DNA of 64,000 nt from Asaia sp003994335 (GTDB lineage: Bacteria > Pseudomonadota > Alphaproteobacteria > Acetobacterales > Acetobacteraceae). Below the pieces are notes generated by a model. The model saw only the letters and a program-made list of their open reading frames with translations, had not been told where the DNA came from and made no database searches. The stretch lies in assembly GCF_037151175.1 (NCBI RefSeq), contig NZ_JBBCOR010000006.1:1-64000 (forward strand), in the 5' to 3' direction. The translations under genes and the position numbers were made by a program. Below, piece after piece: positions 1-8,844 of this stretch. Each line of letters begins with the position of its first letter. Position 1 is the stretch's first letter.

Positions 1-18
1 AAAACACCCCACCACCCT

Positions 19-95
<77 letters not shown>

Positions 96-708
96 AATCC
101 CCACACATACACAGACTGCCGCAATCAGCGCATCAACACGCTCGCCCAGCACATAGAACGTGCACAGCGGCGAATAAACACGCCCTGTAGTGGGCGAGTT
201 GGGGAATATCCTTCCAAATACATCCCCACCCCTGCCTGGATCAGGGCTAAGACACGGCAAAAAAAGAGAAACACGTCAGGAGTGCGCCGCTCAGGCACGG
301 AACCGCCACAGGCTCGACATTCTGTAGCAAGCGCTCACGGCACTCGCGCAATGTTGGTACAGTTTCATACAGGTCGCCAGAGCAGAAAAGCCTGCGTCAT
401 TGACAATGAAGGGCAGCAGAGGGGCCAAAACTGAAGCGCCCATATATCCCTATCCTGTTGCTAATGATGGGAGAGGGAAGGTTTATCATCAGGATGATCC
501 GCCCCTCCTAGATACACTTCAAGATAGCCGCAAACTGCTGCACAGAAGAAGCGATCTCAAAGCGTGGCTCAATCGGTAATGTATCGTTGCGCTATCCGCC
601 CCCATGCACAGAGAGAGCCGTCCGACATGCTTCACGATGTCTCGCACAGTGGTGGGACCCAAGTCCGCGCAGGCGATCCGAGCGCGATGAATGCGCTTCG
701 CATGTAGA
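96..708. other. intergenic, no gene recognised
   Basis: About 610 bases between the initiator tRNA and the 3' end of the hydroxyacid dehydrogenase gene on the minus strand. I see no convincing coding region or repeat. A small hairpin (CGCCC at 181-185 with GGGCG at 192-196) has no T-tract and may be chance. Tail-to-tail orientation means this is probably 3' flank on both sides. Confidence 0.6.
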
Positions 709-1872
709 TTACTCGAAGAAAACGGTTTGCTCGCGCAGTGCCTGACAATCCTCCACGCCCATCAGGCACATATCTGTATGGATCTCGCGCTGGAGCAGAG
801 TAATGGCGTGTTTGAGGGCCTGTTCGCCTCCCAAGGCCGCAGCGTAGAGAAAGGGACGGCCTATCAATACGCTGTCGGCCCCCATGGCGAGGCCTTTGAT
901 GACGTCGGTACCGCGCCTGAAGCCGCTATCGACGAGCAGTGTCATATCGCCACAAACTTCCCGTATGCGGGAGAGCGTTTCGACCGGCGACACCGCGCAA
1001 TCGAGCTGTCTGCCGCCATGGTTGGAAGCCACGATTCCATCGGCCCCCATCTCGCGCGCCAGTCGCGCGTCTTCTGGTGATAGGATGCCTTTGATGATGA
1101 AGGCCCCTTTCCAGCGACGCCTAATCATCTCAGCGTGTTTCCAGCTGAAATGCGGGTAACCGGTTACGGCATTGATCTCGCGCGAGAAAATAGAGGGACG
1201 CGCAACCGGGTCGATATTGCTGATACGGGGCAGACCGCGTTGTCTGAACGTCCTCCACCCTGTGCGGTAGAGCCAGGAGGGATGGCGTACCATGTCTAAA
1301 GCGAGGCGGGCAGTTGGACGAAACGGCATGGTATAGCCATTTCGCCGGTTGTTTTCCCGGTTGGAGCCAACGGCAACGTCAGCCGTCAGGAAGTAGGCCG
1401 AGAAGCCAGCATCGGAGACGCGTGCAACCATCCGTTCGATGTTGCTTTCATCAGGCTTCTGGTAACCCGCAAACCAGCATCCAGGATAGGCCCGCCCGAT
1501 CTCTTCGATGGGTGTGATTGCGTTTGCACTGAGGATGTACGGGATACGAGCGGATCTGGCAGCGCGTGCCATCGCATTATCGGCGTCATGACCCACAATG
1601 GCGGACGCACCCATAGGCGCGATCATGAACGGACTGGCGAAACTCTGACCAAATAGTGTGACCTGCTGCGAGCAGGCAGAAACGTCGCGCAGCACACGCG
1701 GAACCATACGCAGTCGGTCAAGTGCACGCAGATTATGCTGGATCGTGGTGCCGTCATCGGCGCCGCCCTGAACATAGCCGAAGATCGCTTTGGGAAGATG
1801 ACGGCGCGCAAGGCTCTCGAAATCATTGAGGTTAAGGATCGCATTGTCGAGCGAACGAAGCAGTTTCAGCAT
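709..1872 (-). CDS. FMN-dependent alpha-hydroxy acid dehydrogenase (lactate/glycolate/mandelate family)
   Basis: A 387-residue enzyme of the FMN-dependent 2-hydroxyacid oxidase/dehydrogenase family (LldD, glycolate oxidase, mandelate dehydrogenase). These oxidise an (S)-2-hydroxyacid to the 2-oxoacid, passing electrons to quinone or oxygen. The TIM-barrel signature SNHGGRQLD lies at about residues 283-291, giving the catalytic His285 and substrate-binding Arg288; Lys261 and the phosphate-binding DSGFRRGTD segment follow as expected. The length is usual for the family. The ATG overlaps the end of the upstream MFS gene by 7 bases, so the two are probably translationally coupled. The neighbourhood suggests a sugar acid or hydroxyacid substrate rather than plain lactate, but the exact substrate cannot be read from sequence. 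Confidence 0.93.
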   Translation of the reverse strand: MLKLLRSLDNAILNLNDFESLARRHLPKAIFGYVQGGADDGTTIQHNLRALDRLRMVPRVLRDVSACSQQVTLFGQSFASPFMIAPMGASAIVGHDADNAMARAARSARIPYILSANAITPIEEIGRAYPGCWFAGYQKPDESNIERMVARVSDAGFSAYFLTADVAVGSNRENNRRNGYTMPFRPTARLALDMVRHPSWLYRTGWRTFRQRGLPRISNIDPVARPSIFSREINAVTGYPHFSWKHAEMIRRRWKGAFIIKGILSPEDARLAREMGADGIVASNHGGRQLDCAVSPVETLSRIREVCGDMTLLVDSGFRRGTDVIKGLAMGADSVLIGRPFLYAAALGGEQALKHAITLLQREIHTDMCLMGVEDCQALREQTVFFE

Positions 1873-3179
1873 GGTGTCGATACTCGTGCAGCTATGGCGG
1901 CCCGTTCAGGCGCGTTTTTCTTGGGGGGATCGAGGGGGAGTGGCTCAATCGGCCCCACGATGAAGAGGTATGAAACGGCGCCGAGCAGGCCAAATCCCCC
2001 GGTTGCGCAGAGCGGGATGAGAAATGATCCATGCGTCAGGCTCACCATCAGTCCGGTAAAGCTCGCAATCACGATCCCGGCGATATTCGCGGCACTGTTC
2101 TGAAGGCCGCCCAGAGTAGCCACGAGGTCGGGGCTTGGCGCGATATCGGCTGGAAGAGACCAGATATTGGCCCCAGTGAAGGCAATACCGCCGAAGGAAA
2201 CCGACAAAAAGGTGATGCACAACCAGGTCTGGGTGACGAAGGCAGTCAGAGCGATGACAGAGGAAAGTACGAGCCCACCCACGAGGCAGGTCTTGCGTGC
2301 CGCTGTGAGGCTCCATCCGTTGTGATGGAGCCGATCAGAGGTCCAACCGCCCAGCCAGGCTGCCGGAATGGCGACAACGCCCGGGATCATCCCGATGAGC
2401 CCCAGATCCTTGAGCGAAAACCCGTGCGCGCTTACGAGATAGCTCGGAAACCAGGTGGCAAAAAAATAGAAGACGAAATTGGCGCAGAAGAAGCCAAGCA
2501 TCATGCCCCACACCGTTCGGTGCCTGAGCATCAGCCGCCACGCTCCCGGGGCAGCACGTACGGGAGTGGGCTGGGCTGCTCTCAGCGTTGCCAGCTCTCC
2601 AGCGGGAAGTCGGGGATGTCTGTCCGGGTCATGATAAAGCGCAAACCAGAAGACGACCCAGACCAGCCCGAGGCATCCCGCTGCGACAAAGGCAAGGCGC
2701 CAGCCGAGAAGAGCAATCAGCAGGGCAACCAGCGGCATCGATACCGCAGAGCCCGCCCGTGACCCGCTGTCAAAGATCCCGGCAGCGAGGCCTCTCTCGC
2801 TTTTGGGGAACCAGAGCGAGGCGACCTTGGCATTCGAAGGATAGCTGCCCGATTCACCTATACCCAGAGCAAGGCGCAGACCGAGAATACTCAGCGGCCC
2901 GCGGACCAGAGCGGTCAGGGCGGTACAGACCGACCACCATATCACGGCAAGCGCATAAGCTGCGCGGACCCCGACGCGATCCACCACCATACCGAATGGC
3001 AGCTGCATGAAGGCATAAGTCCAGAAGAAACCACCGAGGATGATGCCAAGGAGGGCCGGATCGATGTGTAATTCGCGCGCCATGAACGGGGCTGCAATGG
3101 CGATCGTTGCCCGATCGATGTAGTTGATGGTGGTCGCAGCGAAACAGAGGATGATCATCAGCCAACGCAGACGGGGCAT
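1866..3179 (-). CDS. MFS transporter, anion:cation symporter (ACS) type
   Basis: A 437-residue, 12-helix inner-membrane permease. The N-terminal pattern INYIDRATIAIAAP and the loop FPKSERGLAAG are typical of the ACS family of MFS (GudP, ExuT, GarP relatives), which import hexuronates, aldarates and other organic anions with protons. GGAGAG lies 5 bases before the ATG. It overlaps the hydroxyacid dehydrogenase gene by 7 bases and follows the isomerase gene by about 90 bases, so all are likely one minus-strand transcript. It probably imports the substrate used by this locus; a second, more distant ACS permease lies three genes upstream. Substrate unassigned. Confidence 0.92.
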   Translation of the reverse strand: MPRLRWLMIILCFAATTINYIDRATIAIAAPFMARELHIDPALLGIILGGFFWTYAFMQLPFGMVVDRVGVRAAYALAVIWWSVCTALTALVRGPLSILGLRLALGIGESGSYPSNAKVASLWFPKSERGLAAGIFDSGSRAGSAVSMPLVALLIALLGWRLAFVAAGCLGLVWVVFWFALYHDPDRHPRLPAGELATLRAAQPTPVRAAPGAWRLMLRHRTVWGMMLGFFCANFVFYFFATWFPSYLVSAHGFSLKDLGLIGMIPGVVAIPAAWLGGWTSDRLHHNGWSLTAARKTCLVGGLVLSSVIALTAFVTQTWLCITFLSVSFGGIAFTGANIWSLPADIAPSPDLVATLGGLQNSAANIAGIVIASFTGLMVSLTHGSFLIPLCATGGFGLLGAVSYLFIVGPIEPLPLDPPKKNAPERAAIAARVSTPC

Positions 3180-3269
3180 GATCTCTCTCCTGCACCAGAG
3201 AGGAAGGATGGCGAGAGGGCTGTCCTTTGCAAGGTCCGCATATCGGGACCTTGCAGAGAGAACGCCGCG

Positions 3270-4196
3270 TTATCTCGGCAGAATGCGACGCAGATAAGCG
3301 CGGTTGGTCGCGCTTACGCTCAGACCGTCACCGCCATAATGCTCGACCAGGAAGGCACTTTTGAACCCGTGGGCGAGTGCCATTTTAATGGCCGCCCGAT
3401 AGCTGATCACGCCGAATTCGAGTGGGGCAGGGGCCGTGACCACCATGCCTGTGGTGGCATCTTCAGTGCGATAGTAATTCTTCACGTGCCAATAGCGCGC
3501 AAACGGCGCCACCTTCTGCATCATCGACGCCCAATGCTCGACCGGGCGATGCAGCCGGACAAGGTTACCCAGATCTGCGTTGATCCCTACGCTGGCGTGG
3601 TCGACATCCTGCACGAAGCGCACGGCACTCTCTGCCGTGCCCAGATAGGTATCTTCATACATCTCGAGCGAGAGCCCGACCCCGACCTCCTGCGCATGAC
3701 GTGCCAGTTCGCGAATGCGGGCGACCGCAAGGTTCCAGGTCGTCGTGTCATCCGGGTTGACCGTCCCCTGTGCTGTCCAGAACCACAAGGCGGCTTTTTG
3801 CGCGGGGGTCAGGGGATAGAAAAGACCAAAGGAGACCTCCTTGATCCCGAGCTTCGCGGCGGTATCGATCACGCGATGACTATAGGCGAGATTTTCATCC
3901 GCCTGTTCCGGATCTATGATGGAGCGCCGCGCAGTCGAGAGCCCTGGCATTGTGAGACCGGCCTCCTTCACGAGCGACGCGAAAAGGGCCAGTCGCTCTG
4001 CGGGGAGATCAGCGAGCCTGATCCAGGAATCCGTGGGGTCGATCTCGGTAAAGCCCGCATCAGTGACTTCAGCCAGTGTAGCGGCCCATTCTTCGGGTGT
4101 CTGATCCTGAACGCTCGAGCCGTCCGGCAGGATATTCGCATACTGGATCATGGCTGCGGCAATGGGCCAGTTGGTGCGGTTGAAAGGGGAAGACAT
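3270..4196 (-). CDS. sugar phosphate isomerase/epimerase, xylose-isomerase-like TIM barrel
   Basis: A 308-residue protein of the AP-endonuclease-2/xylose-isomerase-like TIM-barrel superfamily. Conserved acidic metal ligands are visible in SLEMYED (about residue 178) and in the C-terminal LVEHYGGDG segment, with His and Asp at WHVKNYY and NADLGN. Such enzymes isomerise or epimerise keto sugars and keto acids, usually with a divalent metal. AAAGGAG sits 7 bases before the ATG. Located between two ACS permeases and downstream of a DenD-like dehydrogenase, it could act on an oxidised sugar acid, comparable in role to OtnI, though I do not claim orthology. Probably cytoplasmic; no signal peptide. 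Confidence 0.85.
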   Translation of the reverse strand: MSSPFNRTNWPIAAAMIQYANILPDGSSVQDQTPEEWAATLAEVTDAGFTEIDPTDSWIRLADLPAERLALFASLVKEAGLTMPGLSTARRSIIDPEQADENLAYSHRVIDTAAKLGIKEVSFGLFYPLTPAQKAALWFWTAQGTVNPDDTTTWNLAVARIRELARHAQEVGVGLSLEMYEDTYLGTAESAVRFVQDVDHASVGINADLGNLVRLHRPVEHWASMMQKVAPFARYWHVKNYYRTEDATTGMVVTAPAPLEFGVISYRAAIKMALAHGFKSAFLVEHYGGDGLSVSATNRAYLRRILPR

Positions 4197-4232
4197 GGTT
4201 ATCTCCTTTGGCTGGATAGAGAGGAAAAGGTC

Positions 4233-5633
4233 TCAATGGGCCGGACGGTGTGTCTGGTGGTTGGTCCGCGGCAGGAAGGCGGCGATGACCAAACCGATCA
4301 GCCCGGAGAGGGCGACGGCGTAGAGACCGGCAACAGGCGTTTCCCAGAGATGGGAGGCAAAGCTGCGGATATTGGGCGCAGCAAACCCGCCCAGATTGCC
4401 GAGAGCGTTGATAAGTGCGATCGCCCCCGCAGCCTGCACTCCGGTGAAATGGGCGAGAGGGAAATTCCAGAAAACGGCCTGGACCGTGACGACTCCGGCT
4501 GCGGCAATGCACAAACCGATCACGGCAACCACGCCTGATTCGGCTCCGGATATGCATAGCCCGATCGCGGCTGCGGCCAGACAGACCAGAAGACCGAGGC
4601 GCGGCGCATCATGCTTCTGGACGAGGCGCGTGATGACGAAAGTGGAGAGAATGGCGAAAGCCCAGGGAATGCCACTGACCAGACCGACGCGGAACCCGAT
4701 CTTTTCATGAAGGATCAGCGATACCTGTTCGGGCAGGTAGAATACCACCCCGTAGCTTGCGACCTGCATGACCATGTAGAGCGCAAGGAACTGGAGCAGT
4801 TTGCTTGAATGCAGCAGGGCGCCGAGTTGTACGCCGTGGCCATGCGCTCCCTCTTTTTCGGCGGCCTCTTTTTGCAGGATACCTGAGAGGGTCGTTTTCT
4901 CAGCATTGCTCAGCCAGGCCACGTCCTGAGGCTTGTCGGGGAGGACGAAATAGGTTGCGATCCCCATGGCAACGGCCAGTCCGCCTTCAAGCAGGAACAT
5001 CCATTGCCAGCCGGCAAGGCCCAGTATTCCATCGAGCCCGAACAATGCCCCCGATAGCGGATTGCCGAAGGTCATGGCGAGGGGATAGCCGAAATAGAAC
5101 ACGCCCAGCACCCGGGTGCGCTCCCGCTCGGGAAACCAGAATGTCAGATAAAGCATGATCCCGGGGAAGAACCCCGCTTCGGCAATGCCGAGCATCATGC
5201 GCAGGATGATGAACGACAGGTTACCCTGCGTGAACATCATGGCCGCGGATACGAGGCCCCAGGTGACCATGATACGGGCCATCCATCGCCGGGCACCCAC
5301 GCGATACAGGATGAGATTGCTGGGGATCTCGAACAGGGCATAGCCGACGAAGAACACGCCAGCGCCGAATGCGAACATGGCGTCCGAAACGCCGACATCG
5401 GTATGAAGCGCCTGTTTGGCCGAGCCTATATTCGAACGATCCAGGAATGCGACGATATACATCAGGATCAGGAAAGGCAGGAGCTTGGCGAAGGCCTTGC
5501 CCGTCGCCCCTCTGCGCAGGGTTTCCTGATCCGCAATGCGAGCTGAGAGGGAAGAGGGAGAAAGAGCGGCAAGCGGTGGCATTGCGTCCGGAATCTCGGG
5601 CACCGCTTTGTTCTGTATCGTCTCTGAAGTCAT
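4233..5633 (-). CDS. MFS transporter, ACS family (tartrate/phthalate-permease-like)
   Basis: A 466-residue, 12-helix permease with a 45-residue cytoplasmic N-terminal extension. Motifs FLDRSNIGSAK, FEIPSNL and the loop FPERERTRVLG are characteristic of the ACS family branch that includes tartrate, phthalate and 4-hydroxyphenylacetate carriers. GAGGAG lies 9 bases before the ATG. It sits 36 bases upstream of the isomerase gene and 80 bases downstream of the DenD-like gene. It is clearly different from the permease at 1866-3179, so the locus carries two separate organic-anion importers, possibly for two related substrates. Confidence 0.92.
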   Translation of the reverse strand: MTSETIQNKAVPEIPDAMPPLAALSPSSLSARIADQETLRRGATGKAFAKLLPFLILMYIVAFLDRSNIGSAKQALHTDVGVSDAMFAFGAGVFFVGYALFEIPSNLILYRVGARRWMARIMVTWGLVSAAMMFTQGNLSFIILRMMLGIAEAGFFPGIMLYLTFWFPERERTRVLGVFYFGYPLAMTFGNPLSGALFGLDGILGLAGWQWMFLLEGGLAVAMGIATYFVLPDKPQDVAWLSNAEKTTLSGILQKEAAEKEGAHGHGVQLGALLHSSKLLQFLALYMVMQVASYGVVFYLPEQVSLILHEKIGFRVGLVSGIPWAFAILSTFVITRLVQKHDAPRLGLLVCLAAAAIGLCISGAESGVVAVIGLCIAAAGVVTVQAVFWNFPLAHFTGVQAAGAIALINALGNLGGFAAPNIRSFASHLWETPVAGLYAVALSGLIGLVIAAFLPRTNHQTHRPAH

Positions 5634-5713
5634 GATGCTCGGCTCCTCATGCGCGCCCCTTCGACAAATGACTCGGGCGCGGATGTGGTCAGGCGGTCAG
5701 GGGAAGAAGGTGC

Positions 5714-6700
5714 TCAGGCAATGCGGCCGCCGAGCTCATCTTCAATATGTGCCTGGATGATCGCGTCGAAGCTCTGCTCCGTCGTGAACCCGAGAGACAG
5801 GGCGCGTTGCGGATCGAAGCCGCGCGCCCAGCCAGCGACGATACGCGCAACAGCTTCGTCAGGGGCATGCCGGATAAGGGCGACTGCCTTTTCACCTGCG
5901 ACACGGCGCAGTGCCGCGATCTGCTCGCCCACTGTGACTGACAAGGCAGGCATGGAGAGGTTGGGTCGCTCACCCAGGAGAGATAGATCGAGCGTTGCTG
6001 CATGCCGCAGGAACTGGACCGCCGAGCGCGGACTCGTCATCCAGTGACGCGTTGTTTCTGGTACCGGTAGCAGGGCTTCCTGCCCGACCAGCGGCTCGCG
6101 GATGATGCCCGAGAAGAAGCCCGAAGCGGCGCGGTTCGGCTTGCCAGGACGAACACAGATGGTGGGAAAACGCAGCCCGATCGCGTCAAAAATGCCGCGA
6201 CGCCGATAATCGGCCAGCAAGAGCTCGCATATGGCTTTCTGGGTACCATAGCTGGTCTGGGGAGTGAGGATGTAATCATCGGGGATCACGTCGGGAAAGT
6301 CGCCACCGAACACCGCATTGGATGAGGCGAAGACAACACGCGGCTTCCATCCCTCGCGTGTGCCAATCTGACGAATGGTCTCGAACAGGGTTCGTGTGCC
6401 ATCGAGATTGACCGCATAGCCTTTGTCGAAATCGGCTTCCGCTTCGCCCGAGACGATTGCCGCGAGATGGTAGATGATATCGGGGCGACCACTCAAAAGC
6501 CTTTCGGCAGCGCCAGATTGCGTCAGGTCGCAGGTCATTGTCTCACACGCGCCACTAAAACCGTTTGGTGCGGCAGGCGCGACTACATCGGCCAAGGTAA
6601 GGCGCGTTGTGGCCTCCGTACCCTCGAGAGGCCTGCTTGTAAGACTTTCGATGAATTTACGGCCGATCATGCCGGCTGCGCCAATGACGAGGATATGCAT
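5714..6700 (-). CDS. denD: NAD-dependent epimerase/dehydratase, DenD-like (D-erythronate dehydrogenase family)
   Basis: A 328-residue extended short-chain dehydrogenase. The Rossmann motif GAAGMIG is at the N-terminus, the catalytic Tyr-x-x-x-Lys is in SYGTQK, and a Ser lies in FASSNAVFGG. Overall it resembles DenD, which oxidises D-erythronate at C2 in the four-carbon acid-sugar pathway; the partner kinase OtnK and decarboxylase/aldolase OtnC are not in this window. I chose the ATG at 6700 because AGGTGAG lies just before it; a GTG three codons upstream (6709) would overlap that Shine-Dalgarno. It is the first enzyme gene of the minus-strand cluster, about 70 bases after the LysR pair. The gene symbol is tentative. 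Confidence 0.82.
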   Translation of the reverse strand: MHILVIGAAGMIGRKFIESLTSRPLEGTEATTRLTLADVVAPAAPNGFSGACETMTCDLTQSGAAERLLSGRPDIIYHLAAIVSGEAEADFDKGYAVNLDGTRTLFETIRQIGTREGWKPRVVFASSNAVFGGDFPDVIPDDYILTPQTSYGTQKAICELLLADYRRRGIFDAIGLRFPTICVRPGKPNRAASGFFSGIIREPLVGQEALLPVPETTRHWMTSPRSAVQFLRHAATLDLSLLGERPNLSMPALSVTVGEQIAALRRVAGEKAVALIRHAPDEAVARIVAGWARGFDPQRALSLGFTTEQSFDAIIQAHIEDELGGRIA

Positions 6701-6769
6701 CGCACTCACCTTTTTTCTCGGGTTTCCGAGCTTCAGATGAACGAAAGCTATCCGAAAGTTAATGATGCG

Positions 6770-7723
6770 CTAGACGCAAGATTGAACTGCCCGATCAGGA
6801 ATGCTGATCGCGGCCTCTCTGAGTGCCGTAAATACGAGATCGGCGGCGGGGGTGAGTGGGCGTTCTGGAATGCTGATCAGGGAATAGGCCCCAAGGAAGT
6901 CCGGCATGGGAACAGAGAGTCGACGGATCATCCCCGCGCGCTCGTAATGTCGGCTCACACTGCACGGAATGACCGCGAGCATGCTCGAATGAAGCAGCAG
7001 ATCGATCGTTGCAAACATCGAGGATGCCTCGATGGGGTGGACCGGCAGAGGAAGCAAGGCGGTGGTGAAAGCAGCCTCGATCGCCCGACGCATGGGGCTG
7101 GGCGCTGTCTGCAAGATCCAGCGTTCGCCAGCGACATCCTTCAGGCTCAACCCTCCCGGATCATTGATCGGGTTAAGACAGCTGGTAACGACGCAAAGTG
7201 GCTCGCTGGCAAGGTCGAGACAGGTCAGCCTTGTAGGCCCATGGAGGCCAAGAGGGCGCCCGATCACAAAATCGAGCCTGCCTGATTCCATGCCCAGAAG
7301 AAGCGCGTCGCTGGTATCGATGGTGAGGGACAGGCTGATCCCCGGCTGGGTCCGGGAAATTTCTGCGAAGACCGGTGACACCAGATCGGGCAGGGCTGCG
7401 ACAATGGAGCCGACGCGCACCGTGCCATATGTCCCCTCCTGCATCGCGTTCATATCAAGTTGCAGGCGGTCTATATCGTTGAGCATGAGCCGCGCATGAC
7501 GGGCGGCAAGCACCCCGCTGGGTGTCGGGAACACGCCCTGAGAGGATCGCTCGAATAATCGGGTGTTGAGGGCGTGCTCGACCTCCTGCAGCAATTTCGA
7601 TACCGAAGGTTGTGAGAGATTCATGCGCTCCGCGGCGCGATGAAGGTTGTTGGTAGCCTCGAGTTCGAGGATGAGACGCAAATGGCGCAGCTTGAGCCGA
7701 TTGATAAGGGAGTGTCCGCTCAT
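6770..7723 (-). CDS. LysR-family transcriptional regulator (second of pair)
   Basis: A 317-residue LysR regulator: N-terminal winged helix (LRHLRLILELEATNNLHRAAERMNLSQPSVSK, about residues 12-43) and a periplasmic-binding-protein-like effector domain from about residue 95. It resembles the GbpR-type branch linked to sugar and aromatic-acid genes. Its ATG overlaps the stop of the upstream LysR gene as ATGA, so the two are translated together, which is unusual for this family. It precedes the DenD-like gene on the same strand. The likely role is control of the catabolic cluster in response to a pathway metabolite (inference). Confidence 0.93.
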   Translation of the reverse strand: MSGHSLINRLKLRHLRLILELEATNNLHRAAERMNLSQPSVSKLLQEVEHALNTRLFERSSQGVFPTPSGVLAARHARLMLNDIDRLQLDMNAMQEGTYGTVRVGSIVAALPDLVSPVFAEISRTQPGISLSLTIDTSDALLLGMESGRLDFVIGRPLGLHGPTRLTCLDLASEPLCVVTSCLNPINDPGGLSLKDVAGERWILQTAPSPMRRAIEAAFTTALLPLPVHPIEASSMFATIDLLLHSSMLAVIPCSVSRHYERAGMIRRLSVPMPDFLGAYSLISIPERPLTPAADLVFTALREAAISIPDRAVQSCV

Positions 7724-8709
7724 GGGGCTGAGCCCCCGTCGAAACGCCCGGCTTCTCCTTTGTGCGTGATGTCACGCAGGAGGGACAGGATGGTTGTCGC
7801 GGCAGGGGTTGAGGGGCGGTCCTTCGACACCAGCATCCCCCAGGGCGCGACATCGAAGGAGAAATCCAGTGGCAGAAGCGCGATCTGGCCGACATCGCGC
7901 TGAAGTTCGGCGGCGGGCGCCGAAAGCAGGGTGAGGGCGTCGGTCCGGGTGATATAGGCCAGGGTCATCATCCAGGAATCCGAAGAGACGATCCGTGTGG
8001 GCAGCGTCAGATCCCGATCGAGGAAAAGCTCTTCGAGGCGTTGTCGTGATCGGCTCCCCTTTCGCTGCAGGATCCAGGGATAATCGGCAAGGGCTGGCAG
8101 CGGGATCGGCCCTGTATCCTGCAGGGGATGGTCAGGACGCGCCGCCACAACAAGATGTTCCGTGGCGATTTCCTCATAATGGACCGGATAGGGCGAGGGG
8201 ATGACAGGACGTCGCCCCAGCATGATATCGATCTGGCCGTCCACCAGCATCTGGAACAATGCGTCGCTCGGGCCACTGCGGATTTCGAGTTCGATCTCGG
8301 GATAGGTTTCCTGGGCAATGCGCAGCATGTCGACAAGCGAACGGATGACAGGGCCGTCAATCGCTCCGATCGAGACATGGCCTATGCGCCCATCAACGAG
8401 TGCGTTGAGCTCGACACGCGTGCGTTCCAGCTCTTCAAGCATGGTCACAGCGTGTCGTGTCAGAACCTCACCGGCAAAGGTGGGGATCATGCGTCGCCCT
8501 TCGAGCCGGAAGAGGCGGATCTTCATCAACTCCTCGAGATCGCCAATCAGCTTGGAGGCAGCAGGCTGCGCCATGCCGAGACTTTCTGCGGCAGCCTGCA
8601 GGGTCGGATGGCGTGAAAATGCCGAGAGAAGCTGCAGGTGACGCAGCTTCAGTCTGGAGGCGATGAACCAGAACGGGCCGAGATGCGGATGGGACATGGG
8701 CGATTTCAT
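7720..8709 (-). CDS. LysR-family transcriptional regulator (first of pair)
   Basis: A 329-residue LysR regulator with an N-terminal HTH (SRLKLRHLQLLSAFSRHPTLQAAAES region) and effector-binding domain. It is a paralogue of the adjacent downstream LysR, sharing the SRLKLRHL start and the AQPAASKL helix style, but clearly diverged. A TTG six bases upstream of the chosen ATG (8709) is the alternative start; no strong Shine-Dalgarno decides it. It is divergent from the hydroxyacyl-CoA-dehydrogenase-like gene, with about 135 bases between containing a candidate LysR box. Confidence 0.92.
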   Translation of the reverse strand: MKSPMSHPHLGPFWFIASRLKLRHLQLLSAFSRHPTLQAAAESLGMAQPAASKLIGDLEELMKIRLFRLEGRRMIPTFAGEVLTRHAVTMLEELERTRVELNALVDGRIGHVSIGAIDGPVIRSLVDMLRIAQETYPEIELEIRSGPSDALFQMLVDGQIDIMLGRRPVIPSPYPVHYEEIATEHLVVAARPDHPLQDTGPIPLPALADYPWILQRKGSRSRQRLEELFLDRDLTLPTRIVSSDSWMMTLAYITRTDALTLLSAPAAELQRDVGQIALLPLDFSFDVAPWGMLVSKDRPSTPAATTILSLLRDITHKGEAGRFDGGSAP

Positions 8710-8720
8710 AGTCAAATGGT

Positions 8721-8737
8721 TATCTATTGAGTGGATA
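8721..8737. promoter_or_regulatory. candidate LysR operator (TATC-N9-GATA)
   Basis: A 17-bp interrupted palindrome, TATC at 8721-8724 and GATA at 8734-8737, containing the T-N11-A arrangement expected of LysR boxes. It lies 12 bases upstream of the first LysR start and in the divergent promoter region of the dehydrogenase gene at 8845, where LysR proteins usually bind. Supported by pattern and position only. Confidence 0.45.
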
Positions 8738-8844
8738 CGACTATTGGACGCGCCTCTTTTCGGGTGAGTATTTCTTTCGTCCGTTACATCGCTGGAACAC
8801 TCCGTTTTCAGCGTCCATCAAAATCATCGTGAAGGTTGGGCGAC

